Shown here one piece after another: positions 47,240 to 56,949 of a DNA stretch of 64,000 nucleotides. The DNA is taken from the NCBI RefSeq assembly GCF_937903345.1, contig NZ_CALCZQ010000062.1:1-64000 (forward strand), written 5' to 3'. Within the stretch, counting starts at the first letter, position 1, and each line of letters opens with the position of its first letter. A program made the translations under genes and the position numbers. The notes beneath the pieces are model-generated. The model had not been told where the DNA came from. It did no database searches and was given only the letters and a program-made list of their open reading frames with translations. This stretch comes from an uncultured Emticicia sp. GTDB taxonomy: Bacteria > Bacteroidota > Bacteroidia > Cytophagales > Spirosomataceae.

Positions 47240-49240
47240 ATGAAACTACTCTTTTTATACAGTTTTTTATTAAACCCATCAACCGATTCGAGTAAAGTGG
47301 AACTCTTGAATGAGGTCGTTATTACGGCTAGTCGCTCGGCCAACCAAGAATTTCAGACACCGAATAGTATTAAGGTTTTGAATAAAAAATACCTTAAAAC
47401 CTATACTCCACGCACAACTCCTGAAGCCTTGATGGGCGTAAATGGCGTTTTTGTGCAGAAAACCAATCATGGGGGCGGTTCGCCTTTTGTGCGTGGGCTT
47501 ACCGGTAATCAAACTTTACTTTTGGTGGATGGTATTCGCCTTAGCAATAGTACTTTTCGTTATGGCCCCAATCAATATTTTAATACAATCGACCCCTTTT
47601 CGATTGAAAAAATTGAAGTGCTGAAAGGTGGTGGTTCGGTGCAATACGGCTCAGATGCTTTGGGTGGAACGATACAAGTTTTTACGGCCGAACCCGAATT
47701 TGGTAGTAAATTGAAAGTTAATATTTTAGGTCGAATTGCTACGCAAGGAATGGAACAAACTGCACGTGGCGAAATGAATTATGGTGGCGAAAAACTGGCA
47801 ATTTCCGGGAGTTTTGGCTACCGAAATTTTGGTGATTTGGTTGGCGGAAAACTTACTGGTCGACAATCTCCTTCGGGATATGATGAGCAAATGGGAAATC
47901 TAAAAGCCAAGCTAAAACTCGGAAAAGGTATATTGACAATGGCTCACCAATATTTTGAAGCTAAAGATGTACCCATTTATCATAAAATTGTGTTGGAAAA
48001 CTTCGCAATTAATGAATTTCAGCCTCAAAGAAGGAATCTTTCTTACGTAAAATTTAACCAAAAAAATGCGTCGAAAATATTGAGTGAAGTTTCGGTCATT
48101 GGTTCATTGCAAATGACTTATGAAGGCAGAAAAAGCCAAAAGAATGGTTCAGCAAGATTGATTCAAGAAACTGATAAAGTTTATACAAAAGGATTGACAA
48201 CTAATATTTCTTCTGAATTTTCAGAAAAATGGACAGCCAATTCGGGTATTGAAATTTATCATGATTTGGTGCTTAGTTCAAAAATTGATGCACCAGCCTC
48301 TCCTACTTCATCGGAAGCTCCGAAAGTTTTGCGTGGCCTTTACCCAAATAATTCAACTTTCTTAAATTATTCGCTTTATTCGTTACATCAATTTATCCAA
48401 AATCATTGGCAGTTTTCGGCGGGTGTTCGCTATAATGGTTTTTCGATTATTGTTCCTGACGAAACCATCGGCAAAACAAATCTAAGGCCGCAAGCACTCG
48501 TGCCAAATGTTTCGGCTGCCTACATAATTGGTTCAAAATCAAACATTTATACTTCTTATAATGCAGGATTCCGAACGCCAAATGTGGATGATTTAGGCAC
48601 ACTTGGCATTGTAGATTTTAGATATGAATTACCAACCAATAATCTAAAACCTGAAAAATCGAATAATTATGAGTTGGGCTATAAATTCCGAACCAACCGT
48701 TTTTCGGCTGCAACAGCCCTTTATTACAGCGATTTAAGAGATTTGATTGCCCGTGTAAAAGTGCCAAATCAAGTCATTAATGGTTATAATGTTTATCAAA
48801 AAGAAAATATAGAAAAAGCTAACATCAAAGGTATTGAGGTCGAATTTGAAGGGCTAATTAACAAAGAACTAAAAACTTACGGTAGCCTTTCATACACTTA
48901 TGGACAAAACATTACGAAAAATGAGCCAATGCGACGAATCCCGCCACTCAACGGTCGTTTTGGTTTGGAATACCGCAAGAGCAATTTCTTTGTTCGTCCC
49001 GAATTACTTTTTGCTTCAAAACAAGACCGCCTCGCACAAGGCGATAAAGACGATAACCGCATCGGCAAAAATGGAACTGCAGCTTGGCAGATTATTAACA
49101 TTTATAGCGGATACAAGTATAAATGGCTGAATATCAATCTTTCTGCTCAAAACCTCACTAATCAAGATTACCGTACGCACGGCTCTGGAATTAATGGCGT
49201 AGGCAGAAGTTTATGGTTAACTTTGAATGTTGAAATTTAA
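47240..49240 (+). CDS. TonB-dependent receptor
   Basis: From the ATG at 47240 the protein has 666 residues. A short signal (MKLLFLYSFLLNPSTDSS) leads straight to the TonB-box region (LLNEVVITASRSANQEF), a plug with FVRGLTGNQTLLLVDGIRLS and EVLKGGGSVQYGSDALGG, and a barrel with YTSYNAGFRTPNVDDLGT. It lacks the carboxypeptidase-regulatory-like domain of the other receptors. The plug wording resembles siderophore, haem or cobalamin receptors. The frame stays open upstream to 47108, inside the phosphoesterase gene, but that part is not signal-like. It lies 38 bases after phosphoesterase 2 and before a strong hairpin. Confidence 0.85.
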   Translation: MKLLFLYSFLLNPSTDSSKVELLNEVVITASRSANQEFQTPNSIKVLNKKYLKTYTPRTTPEALMGVNGVFVQKTNHGGGSPFVRGLTGNQTLLLVDGIRLSNSTFRYGPNQYFNTIDPFSIEKIEVLKGGGSVQYGSDALGGTIQVFTAEPEFGSKLKVNILGRIATQGMEQTARGEMNYGGEKLAISGSFGYRNFGDLVGGKLTGRQSPSGYDEQMGNLKAKLKLGKGILTMAHQYFEAKDVPIYHKIVLENFAINEFQPQRRNLSYVKFNQKNASKILSEVSVIGSLQMTYEGRKSQKNGSARLIQETDKVYTKGLTTNISSEFSEKWTANSGIEIYHDLVLSSKIDAPASPTSSEAPKVLRGLYPNNSTFLNYSLYSLHQFIQNHWQFSAGVRYNGFSIIVPDETIGKTNLRPQALVPNVSAAYIIGSKSNIYTSYNAGFRTPNVDDLGTLGIVDFRYELPTNNLKPEKSNNYELGYKFRTNRFSAATALYYSDLRDLIARVKVPNQVINGYNVYQKENIEKANIKGIEVEFEGLINKELKTYGSLSYTYGQNITKNEPMRRIPPLNGRFGLEYRKSNFFVRPELLFASKQDRLAQGDKDDNRIGKNGTAAWQIINIYSGYKYKWLNINLSAQNLTNQDYRTHGSGINGVGRSLWLTLNVEI

Positions 49241-49261
49241 TTATTCCATATTAGTTTGCTT

Positions 49262-49299
49262 ATTAATAGCGTCGGGTGTGCAAACCCGACGCTATTAAT
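49262..49299 (+). terminator. Very strong hairpin after the TonB receptor
   Basis: Perfect 16-base arms ATTAATAGCGTCGGGT and ACCCGACGCTATTAAT enclose a 6-base loop. It lies 21 bases after the stop codon and 20 bases before the next start. The arms are longer than is needed for termination and the T run is weak. Confidence 0.7.
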
Positions 49300-49319
49300 A
49301 ATTTATTACCCCTAAAATC

Positions 49320-52070
49320 ATGAAAAAAATCTTTTTACTATTCATAATCCCGTTTGCTATTCAAGCACAAGTTGTCATTGAAGCACCTGCAGGAAATACC
49401 CCGGCCAAAATAGACAAAAATGGCCAAACAATCATTCCTAACGGGCGTATTATTACACCAAGGGGTGTGCAAATTTCAACCGCTCCACATCCATATGGTT
49501 TGGTATTAAGTCCAGACGGAAACACGGCCATTACAGCAAATTCGGGTATTCGTCCGTTTTCGATTTCTATCATTAAGAATATAAATTCGGCTAAACCAGA
49601 AACCATTCAAGTTCCTGAAGGAGCAAAAAATAATGAAGGAATTTTAGAAGCTTGTTTCATGGGTTTGGCAATCAGTCCAGATAATCAAACGGTTTATGTT
49701 TCGGGTGGACAATCAAACAAAATTTTTAAATATGATGTCAATACTGGCAAGTCGAAAGGCACTATTAATTGTGCAATAAAAACTAATGAAGCAGATTATC
49801 GACATGGGTACCTGGGCGATATGGTGATGACTAAAGATGGCAAAACGATTTATGTTGTTGACCAAATTGGCTTCCGAATTGCAGTAATTGATGTAGCCAC
49901 CGAAAAAATCATTCAGAATATCCCAACGGGTCGTTATCCATTCGGAATTACACTTACACCTGACGAAAAAAACGTTGTAGTGGCAAATGTTGGTGTTTTT
50001 GAATACAAAAGATTTACGGATCTAGATGCAAAAAATATTAAAGGAACAGCTCACAAATTTCCTTCAACAAAATATGGTTCGAAAGAAATGCTCGAAGGCG
50101 ATGCAGCAAATGGTATTCCAGCCCTTGGCGATCCAAATGCTCCCGAATCTTTCTCGGTTTGGATTTATCCTGCTCAATCATCTCAACCAAATGCAAAGAT
50201 AAAAACTGGTTTCTTGGTTGGACAAATGATTGAAGATTTTCCTGCAGTTGGTGGCAGTAGTCCAAACTCTGTTGTGGCTACCAACGACTATATTTTTGTA
50301 AGTAATGGAAATAATGATTGCATTTCGGTGATTGATATAAAAGGTGGAAAAGTTTTGAAAAACATTCCACTTTCGATTGATAAACGTCTCGGAAATTTGC
50401 GTGGAATTATTCCTTTTGGCATCACGCTTTCGCCTGACCAAAAACGCCTTTTTGTTGCTGAATCTGGCATAAATGCGGTCGCTGTAATTGACATTGCAAG
50501 CCTCGAAGTTGTTGGACATATTCCAACGGGTTGGTTTCCTTCTAAACTAAAAGTGAGTAATGATGGCAAAAAACTCATAGTTGCGAATGCAAAAGGCTTT
50601 GGAAGTGGCCCAAATGGTGGAAAAAACTTCAAAATGGGGGCTGAAGGTAGTTACATCGGTGGTCTGATGAAAGGTTTGGTTTCGGTGATGGATATTCCAA
50701 ACGATGAACAGCTCAAATCTGAAACGAAGGTAGTTATCGAAAATAATTTCAGGTTTACCGAACCACGGAAAGGTAAGAACCCGATTCCTGCTACCAATAA
50801 AAAACCTTCAAGCGAAATTAAATACATCGTTTTTATCGCCAAAGAAAACCGTACTTACGATGAAGTTTTTGGACAAAACAAAAAAGGTGATGGCGACTCG
50901 ACTTTGGCACGTTTTGGTAATGGTGTAAAAGTTATTAATCGTAGAGGCACCAAAACAATTCCAGATGCACGCGTAATGCCTAATCATTTATCCCTAGCGA
51001 AACGTTTTGCAATAAGCGATAATTTCTTCTGTGATTCTGACGTTTCGGCTGACGGGCATCGTTGGCTCGTCAATACGTACCCAAATGAATGGGTCGAAAC
51101 CGAAACTGCTGCTTCGTATGGCGGAAAGCTTTCGCAGCGAGATTCGTCCAATGCTCCTGGTAATTTGGCAATTTATGGCTCGGCTGGCTCGATTTATCCT
51201 GAAGATTATAACGAAGGCGGTAGCATGTGGGAGCATCTTGAACGCAATAAAATCGACTTTTATAACTTTGGTTTTGGTGTAGAAATGGCAGGAGCTTTTA
51301 GCGATAGTACAATGAAATATAATGGAGAGCTTTATACTATAAATTATCCATTACCAGCACCATTGATTGATAAAACTTCAAGAGCTTTTCCAACCTATAA
51401 CATGGCAATTCCTGACCAGTTTAGAGCGGATTTGTTTATGAAAGAATTTAATGAACGTTGGTCAAAAGGCAATTTACCATCAGTAATTACACTGATGATA
51501 CCCAATGATCACGGAACGGGCGAACGTCCGCACGCTGGCTTTCCATTTCAAGCGAGTTACATGGCAGATAATGATTTGGCTGTTGGTCGCACAATTGAAT
51601 TTTTGTCGAAAACCCCTTACTGGAAAAACATGGCGATTTTCGTAACAGAAGACGACCCACAAGGAGGAGTTGACCACGTGGATGCTCACCGAAGCTTAAT
51701 GATGGTAGCTTCGCCATATACAAAAAAGGATTACGTAAGTAAGGTACATTATAGTTTTGGTAGTATTTTCAAAACTTTTTGGAACATTTTGGGTATTCCT
51801 TACTTAAACCAATACGATGCTGGAGCTACTGATATGTCGGATATTTTTACTGATAAACCAGATTTTTCTCCATACAATGCCATCCAATCTGACCTCCGAA
51901 TTTTCGACCCAGAAAAAGCTTTAACGCCTTTTGATGAAAAATTTGACTGGAAATTCTTTGTAAGTTCAGAAGAACTTGACCGTACCGAAACCATGCAAAA
52001 ACGTCGTGATGATGATGATAAAGTAGAAAAATTGAAGAACAAAGCGAAGAAAAAGGATAAGAAAAAATAA
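49320..52070 (+). CDS. YncE-like propeller/phosphoesterase fusion 3
   Basis: This 916-residue protein has a signal peptide (ending FAIQAQ), a propeller half that is longer than in the other two (TIYVVDQIGFRIAVIDVATE, DQKRLFVAESGINAVAVID), and a phosphoesterase half with KENRTYDEVFGQ, SDVSADGHRW, MIPNDHGTG and the acidic motif EDDPQGGVDHVDAHR. Insertions around residues 230-290 and 570-680 set it apart. The tail is highly charged (RRDDDDKVEKLKNKAKKKDK), an odd ending that may be a surface patch. It is the most divergent of the three full copies and likely has a different substrate. Confidence 0.87.
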   Translation: MKKIFLLFIIPFAIQAQVVIEAPAGNTPAKIDKNGQTIIPNGRIITPRGVQISTAPHPYGLVLSPDGNTAITANSGIRPFSISIIKNINSAKPETIQVPEGAKNNEGILEACFMGLAISPDNQTVYVSGGQSNKIFKYDVNTGKSKGTINCAIKTNEADYRHGYLGDMVMTKDGKTIYVVDQIGFRIAVIDVATEKIIQNIPTGRYPFGITLTPDEKNVVVANVGVFEYKRFTDLDAKNIKGTAHKFPSTKYGSKEMLEGDAANGIPALGDPNAPESFSVWIYPAQSSQPNAKIKTGFLVGQMIEDFPAVGGSSPNSVVATNDYIFVSNGNNDCISVIDIKGGKVLKNIPLSIDKRLGNLRGIIPFGITLSPDQKRLFVAESGINAVAVIDIASLEVVGHIPTGWFPSKLKVSNDGKKLIVANAKGFGSGPNGGKNFKMGAEGSYIGGLMKGLVSVMDIPNDEQLKSETKVVIENNFRFTEPRKGKNPIPATNKKPSSEIKYIVFIAKENRTYDEVFGQNKKGDGDSTLARFGNGVKVINRRGTKTIPDARVMPNHLSLAKRFAISDNFFCDSDVSADGHRWLVNTYPNEWVETETAASYGGKLSQRDSSNAPGNLAIYGSAGSIYPEDYNEGGSMWEHLERNKIDFYNFGFGVEMAGAFSDSTMKYNGELYTINYPLPAPLIDKTSRAFPTYNMAIPDQFRADLFMKEFNERWSKGNLPSVITLMIPNDHGTGERPHAGFPFQASYMADNDLAVGRTIEFLSKTPYWKNMAIFVTEDDPQGGVDHVDAHRSLMMVASPYTKKDYVSKVHYSFGSIFKTFWNILGIPYLNQYDAGATDMSDIFTDKPDFSPYNAIQSDLRIFDPEKALTPFDEKFDWKFFVSSEELDRTETMQKRRDDDDKVEKLKNKAKKKDKKK

Positions 52071-52090
52071 TAAATCTTTATCAAAAAATA

Positions 52091-52122
52091 CAAAACGGCT
52101 TCTCTAAAGGGAAGTCGTTTTG
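52091..52122 (+). terminator. Terminator after phosphoesterase 3
   Basis: The arms CAAAACGGCTTC and GAAGTCGTTTTG pair over 12 bases (one G-U) with an 8-base loop, followed by TGTTTCT. It lies about 20 bases after the stop codon. Confidence 0.7.
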
Positions 52123-52560
52123 TGTTTCTACAATTTTATAATTGAATTTAAACATATATCTTAAACCAATCTTCATTCTCCTACGATAAAGAGTTTCAAA
52201 AAGGTTTTGAATTTCCGAATTTTGACTACTATCAATGTATTAGTCGGCTTACAATTTGCTACTGAAACTGTAATTGGTTGTTCTAAGTCAGTCTCCCCCT
52301 TCTACTTACAAACGCCACAGTTTTTGTTCAAGAAATTTTCAACATTCACTAGGCTTTGTATGGATGGTTAAAGGAAACAATTTGAATATATTTTCAATCA
52401 TTTAATCCATTTTTAATGCTTTTTACTGAATTGTTTCCAGTATGTTAAGCAATCGCAATCAAATTGCATTAAATTTTATCTTTATGTTAATATTATGTTT
52501 ACACAGGAAAACAAACGTAATAACACACTTACTTTTGATGCGTTATCAAATTTATTAAAA
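52123..52560. other. Intergenic region before a TonB receptor
   Basis: No gene or repeat is recognised in these 440 bases. The promoter of the receptor gene must lie here, but no clean TTTG/TAnnTTTG pair was found. The frame of the receptor is open from an ATG at 52495, so part of this stretch could be coding. Confidence 0.35.
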
Positions 52561-55314
52561 ATGTTTCGCAATCATATTTACCTTTTTATAATTAGTTTTC
52601 TGTTTTCATTCAACGGTTTTGCTGCATCATTCAAGGGCAAAATCAAAGATTCAAAAACCAACGAACCCTTAGTTGGTGCAACAGTCTTTCTCAAAAATAC
52701 CAAGATTGGTACTGTGGCAGCTTTGGATGGCAGCTATGAAATAAAAAACCTAGCCATTGGTAGCTACGAAGTTGTGATTCAGTACATTGGTTATGAGTCA
52801 AAATCTACAAAAATTGAAATAAACAATTCTTCACAAGTCGTTTTAATAGATTTTCTATTGAACGAAAAAGTCAGTCAATTAGCCGAAACTGTTGTATCTG
52901 CACGAGCCAACGGCGAAAACGATGAATATGCACGTAAAACAGAGCAGAAATCTGATAATGTGATGAATATCATCAGTGCAAAAACGATTCAATTATTGCC
53001 TGATATTACGGTTGGAAATATTTTACAACGTGTTTCGGGAGTTTCGGTTGTCAGAAATAGTACTGGTGATGGCCAATATGCTGTTATTAGAGGAATGGAT
53101 AAACGGTATAATTATACGTCAATCAATGGTGTAAAAATTCCAAGCCCAGATAATAAAAATCGTTATGTGCCAATGGATATTTTTCCAGCCGATTTGCTTG
53201 AAAGACTTGAAGTTGTGAAGGCGTTAACTCCAAATATGGAAGGAGATGCCATTGGTGGAGCAATGAATATGGTCATGAAAAGTGTTCCAGATTATTTAAT
53301 TTTATCTGCAACAGCCACAACTGGCTATAGTCAACTATTTGGTAGTCAACCCTTTTCAGGTTTTCGTACGAAGGCTATCCAATTTCAATCTCCGTCCGAA
53401 ATTCATGGAAATTTATATCCAGCTAAAACGACGGATTTTTCGATTAAAAATCTTCAGTATAAAAACGTCGCTTTGCCTATAAATAGTTTGTTAAGTTTAT
53501 CAATCGGTAATCGCATATTTAATCATAAACTCGGTTTTCTTTTAGGTGGAAGTTACCAACATACTTATCGTGGAAGCAATTCTTCTTTTTTTAGTTTGAA
53601 TGGACAACCAAGCCCCGATCCAGTTCCAAATTCTCCATTAATCGAATCTGTTCAGAAACGAACATACTCTAACGAACAAGCAAGATTGGGCTTAAATCTC
53701 AAATTAGATTATGCTTTCAATAGCCGAAATCGTATTAGTTTATATAATTTATTTATGCAGTTGGACGATTGGCAGCATCGCCATGTGTTGACAAATCAAC
53801 TGACTTTGGTAGGTGATGTAGGTAATAATGATCGCTCAGTTTTTCGCAGACAAAATATTTATAACACCACTTTGCAAGGCGACCATTCGCTCGCAAAAAA
53901 GTTAAAACTCAATTGGTCGGCGGTATATTCTTTAGCAAAAAGTCAAACTCCTGATTGGAATGACCAATCTTTGACTTATCGAACTTCGAAGGGTTTAGAT
54001 GGAACTATTACAAAATCAGCCACATACATTGATAATGTAAGCCATATTTGGACACACAATGATGACCGAGATTTAACAGGTTATCTGAATTTGACCTATA
54101 CATATTCGCCAAACATCGAAGTTGCTACTGGCGGAATGTACCGCGATAAAGATAGAAGTAACTATTATAATAACTATTCGTTGGCAACGGTGTTGCCAGG
54201 TGGAGAAAGACAAATTTTCACAAGCATAGAGCAAACAAAATTCACTTTCAGACCTGAATCCTTTGCTTACGCCGATAGCACCAATGCCAATAACTACACA
54301 GCCAAAGAAAAAATTGGTGCGGGATATTTGCAAGCAAAAGTAAACATTTCTAACTGGCAAGTTTTGGGTGGTGTGAGGGTTGAAACTACTAATCAGTCAT
54401 ATATTTCACAATTGCCGGTCACAGCAACAGGTAAAACCGGAAAGATAAGTTATATGGATATTTTGCCAAGTTTGCATTTAAAATACAAACTTTCAGACCG
54501 TGAAAACTTACGTGCCTCTTACTTCAAAGGCATAACACGCCCTGGTTATTTCGAGATTGTTCCTGCAACATTTCCTGGGGAATATTTTACGGAATCTGGT
54601 AATTATAAATTGAAACATACTCAAGCTGATAATATTGATGTACGATACGAACTTTTTCCTCGTGGTAATGAACAGTTTTTGTTAGGAGCTTTTTTCAAAA
54701 ATATTAAGAATCCGATTGAGTTTGGTTTTACTGAGTTTGGCAATTCCAATTTTGTTTATACGCCGCTCAATTTTGGTACTGCCAAAAACTATGGTGCAGA
54801 AATGGTTTTTACCAAGTATATTAAAAACTGGGGTGTATCAGGAAATTATACTTACACGCACTCACGAATTACAACTACCAAACGTATTTATGGACGTGAT
54901 GCCAATGGCAACATCGTAAATTCGTCAGGTACGCAAACTCGTCCACTTCAAGGCCAATCTGACCATATTGGAAACTTATCATTGATTTATAAAAACCCTA
55001 AAGCAGGTTTCGACGCTCAACTTTCTTGGGTTTATACTGGCAAACGTATCAATATTGTTTCGCCATATAAAGACTTAGATTATTGGCAACGTGGCACTTC
55101 ACAGGTCGATTTTTCGGCAGAAAAGAAATTTGGAAAAAGTCATTTCTCTGCTTTTGCAAAGCTAACAAACTTGCTTAATAACCCAATAATTGTTGAAGTT
55201 TTAAAACCAAATACTAACCAAAATCTTCCTGAACAAACACGCACCGACAGAATTTTAGTACAAAAGGATATACTTCAACAAAGTTATTCTTTTGGAATCC
55301 GATATAAACACTAA
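52561..55314 (+). CDS. TonB-dependent receptor with carboxypeptidase-regulatory-like domain
   Basis: From the ATG at 52561 the protein has 917 residues, with a signal peptide (ending SFNGFAASF); an ATG at 52495 would add 22 residues before the signal. A carboxypeptidase-regulatory-like domain (KIKDSKTNEPLVGATVF) is followed by TonB-box-like ETVVSARANGENDEYARK, a plug with NILQRVSGVSVVRNSTGDGQ and YTSINGVKIPSPDNKNRY, and a barrel ending YSFGIRYKH. This is the branch that often serves carbohydrates or peptides (TIGR01782-like). It follows phosphoesterase 3 and precedes a beta-helix lipoprotein. Confidence 0.87.
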   Translation: MFRNHIYLFIISFLFSFNGFAASFKGKIKDSKTNEPLVGATVFLKNTKIGTVAALDGSYEIKNLAIGSYEVVIQYIGYESKSTKIEINNSSQVVLIDFLLNEKVSQLAETVVSARANGENDEYARKTEQKSDNVMNIISAKTIQLLPDITVGNILQRVSGVSVVRNSTGDGQYAVIRGMDKRYNYTSINGVKIPSPDNKNRYVPMDIFPADLLERLEVVKALTPNMEGDAIGGAMNMVMKSVPDYLILSATATTGYSQLFGSQPFSGFRTKAIQFQSPSEIHGNLYPAKTTDFSIKNLQYKNVALPINSLLSLSIGNRIFNHKLGFLLGGSYQHTYRGSNSSFFSLNGQPSPDPVPNSPLIESVQKRTYSNEQARLGLNLKLDYAFNSRNRISLYNLFMQLDDWQHRHVLTNQLTLVGDVGNNDRSVFRRQNIYNTTLQGDHSLAKKLKLNWSAVYSLAKSQTPDWNDQSLTYRTSKGLDGTITKSATYIDNVSHIWTHNDDRDLTGYLNLTYTYSPNIEVATGGMYRDKDRSNYYNNYSLATVLPGGERQIFTSIEQTKFTFRPESFAYADSTNANNYTAKEKIGAGYLQAKVNISNWQVLGGVRVETTNQSYISQLPVTATGKTGKISYMDILPSLHLKYKLSDRENLRASYFKGITRPGYFEIVPATFPGEYFTESGNYKLKHTQADNIDVRYELFPRGNEQFLLGAFFKNIKNPIEFGFTEFGNSNFVYTPLNFGTAKNYGAEMVFTKYIKNWGVSGNYTYTHSRITTTKRIYGRDANGNIVNSSGTQTRPLQGQSDHIGNLSLIYKNPKAGFDAQLSWVYTGKRINIVSPYKDLDYWQRGTSQVDFSAEKKFGKSHFSAFAKLTNLLNNPIIVEVLKPNTNQNLPEQTRTDRILVQKDILQQSYSFGIRYKH

Positions 55315-55332
55315 ACCCTAAAAAATAGCAAT

Positions 55333-55353
55333 CCATCTCCAAATTGGAGATGG
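55333..55353 (+). terminator. Hairpin after the TonB receptor
   Basis: The arms CCATCTCC and GGAGATGG enclose a 5-base loop about 20 bases after the stop codon. There is no T run, so read-through into the beta-helix gene is possible. Confidence 0.5.
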
Positions 55354-55405
55354 CAAATCTCAAACATTTCAATACTCATTTTATAATAATTTTAATATTA
55401 CCCCA

Positions 55406-56827
55406 ATGAAAATCAATTTTAAGTTTAGTTTAATAGCCACCATATTAATTGCTGGTTTTGCTAGTTTTATGGTTGCATGCGACAAATCAAAAGAAGAAGT
55501 AGTAGTTTCTGCTCCTTTGTTTAAAGTAGGTCAGGCAGTTAGTACAAAAACACCTCTTTCAGGTTCTATCAAAGGAACACTTTTGAGCGATTCAACTTAC
55601 AAAGTCGGTGGCGATGTTTTTATCAATGAAGGTGATACTTTAGTAATTCAAGCTGGTGCAAAAGTTCATTTTCCTGGCGACAAACCTTATTGTTTCGTAG
55701 TAAAAGGCTCTTTATTATCGCTTGGTACAGAAGCCAAACCAATTTATTTTACAGTTCCATCTGTAACAAAAACAGATGTATTGGGAGCTGACCCAACTAA
55801 TGACCCTGCATACAAAGGATTTTGGGGTGGTATCTATGGCGAAACTACTTTCAAAAATATTATCATTAAATGGACTCACCTTGAATTAGGCGGTGGAAAA
55901 CTGGGTACATCACCCGTTTCTTTCATGGCAAATGGTGCAACTTCTTACGTGCTTTCTACAAAAAACCCAGATGGTATTCTTGTATTAGAAGATTCGTGGA
56001 TGTACGGTTGTATTGATGACCCTTTCCGTCCGTTTGGCTGCAAATTCAATGTAATGCGTAATACCTTTGAAAAAGGCGGCTTTACAGGTGGCGAATCAAT
56101 GAATATCAAATCTGGTTGTGTTGGTATTTTTGCTTATAACCTTGTTGTAGGTTCTGCAACAAATGGCCCGAAAGCATCAAACAACGGTGGAGTAAATCCA
56201 CAAACAAACGTTCAAATGTATAACAATACAATCGTTGCATCGGGATACCGTCGCTCTGCCGCTGGTCGTGGTGGTGCAACAAATTTTGAAGAAGGTTCAA
56301 AGGGAGTTTACTATAACAACTTAATGGTGAATTGTAAATTTGGTCCACGTGTGGTTGGAGCTACGGCAAACTACAACGGTAATGCATTAGTAGTGGCAGA
56401 TACTGCCAATATCAAAGGTGGTTATAACTACAATTATGTTGATTCATTGAAAATTGCCAATGAAATTTACCCGACAGGATTTGCTACAAAACCACACGCA
56501 AACGATATCCCTACACCAAGTTCATTTTTACCTGCAAATTATAAGCCCGGTGCAGTTTATGATGGTTCGGCTATTGTTGGAAAAAACAATCCATTATTTG
56601 TAAATTTCCCATTACCACAAACAACTAAAAGAATGGGAGATGTAAGCTTCGTAGGAACTTATAATTTCCGTTTGCAGGCAACTTCTCCTGCCATTGGTAA
56701 AGGTTATACAGGCTTTGCACCTTTAAATGTTGTTCCTTTAAGTGCAACTTTTGGTTCATCAGGAATCACTCCGCCAAACAAGGATATTGGGGCATATCCA
56801 TCTGATGGAACTGGTAATAAACATTGA
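55406..56827 (+). CDS. Right-handed beta-helix lipoprotein
   Basis: This 473-residue protein has a lipoprotein signal (lipobox FMVAC, Cys at about 25). After SGSIKGTLLSDSTYKVGG it shows the features of a parallel beta helix: a capping segment (DTLVIQAGAKVHFPGDK), then repeating Asn-rich turns (NVQMYNNTIVASGYRR, GVYYNNLMVNCKFGPR, GGYNYNYVDSL). Such proteins often bind or cut polysaccharides, but no catalytic motif is visible. It lies between a TonB receptor and the phosphatase gene, each with its own terminator, so it may be a surface partner of either. Confidence 0.72.
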   Translation: MKINFKFSLIATILIAGFASFMVACDKSKEEVVVSAPLFKVGQAVSTKTPLSGSIKGTLLSDSTYKVGGDVFINEGDTLVIQAGAKVHFPGDKPYCFVVKGSLLSLGTEAKPIYFTVPSVTKTDVLGADPTNDPAYKGFWGGIYGETTFKNIIIKWTHLELGGGKLGTSPVSFMANGATSYVLSTKNPDGILVLEDSWMYGCIDDPFRPFGCKFNVMRNTFEKGGFTGGESMNIKSGCVGIFAYNLVVGSATNGPKASNNGGVNPQTNVQMYNNTIVASGYRRSAAGRGGATNFEEGSKGVYYNNLMVNCKFGPRVVGATANYNGNALVVADTANIKGGYNYNYVDSLKIANEIYPTGFATKPHANDIPTPSSFLPANYKPGAVYDGSAIVGKNNPLFVNFPLPQTTKRMGDVSFVGTYNFRLQATSPAIGKGYTGFAPLNVVPLSATFGSSGITPPNKDIGAYPSDGTGNKH

Positions 56828-56900
56828 TTTGATGATTAAATGAAGTCAGAAGTAATTAGCAATTCATAAAATTTTGATTATCAAAAATAAATATTTCATT

Positions 56901-56932
56901 AAAAATAGTCGAATTTCGGTTCGACTATTTTT
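56901..56932 (+). terminator. Terminator after the beta-helix gene
   Basis: Perfect 13-base arms AAAAATAGTCGAA and TTCGACTATTTTT enclose a 6-base loop and end in a T run, the best intrinsic terminator in the window. It may act from both sides. Confidence 0.8.
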
Positions 56933-56949
56933 ATAACTATTCTACCAAA

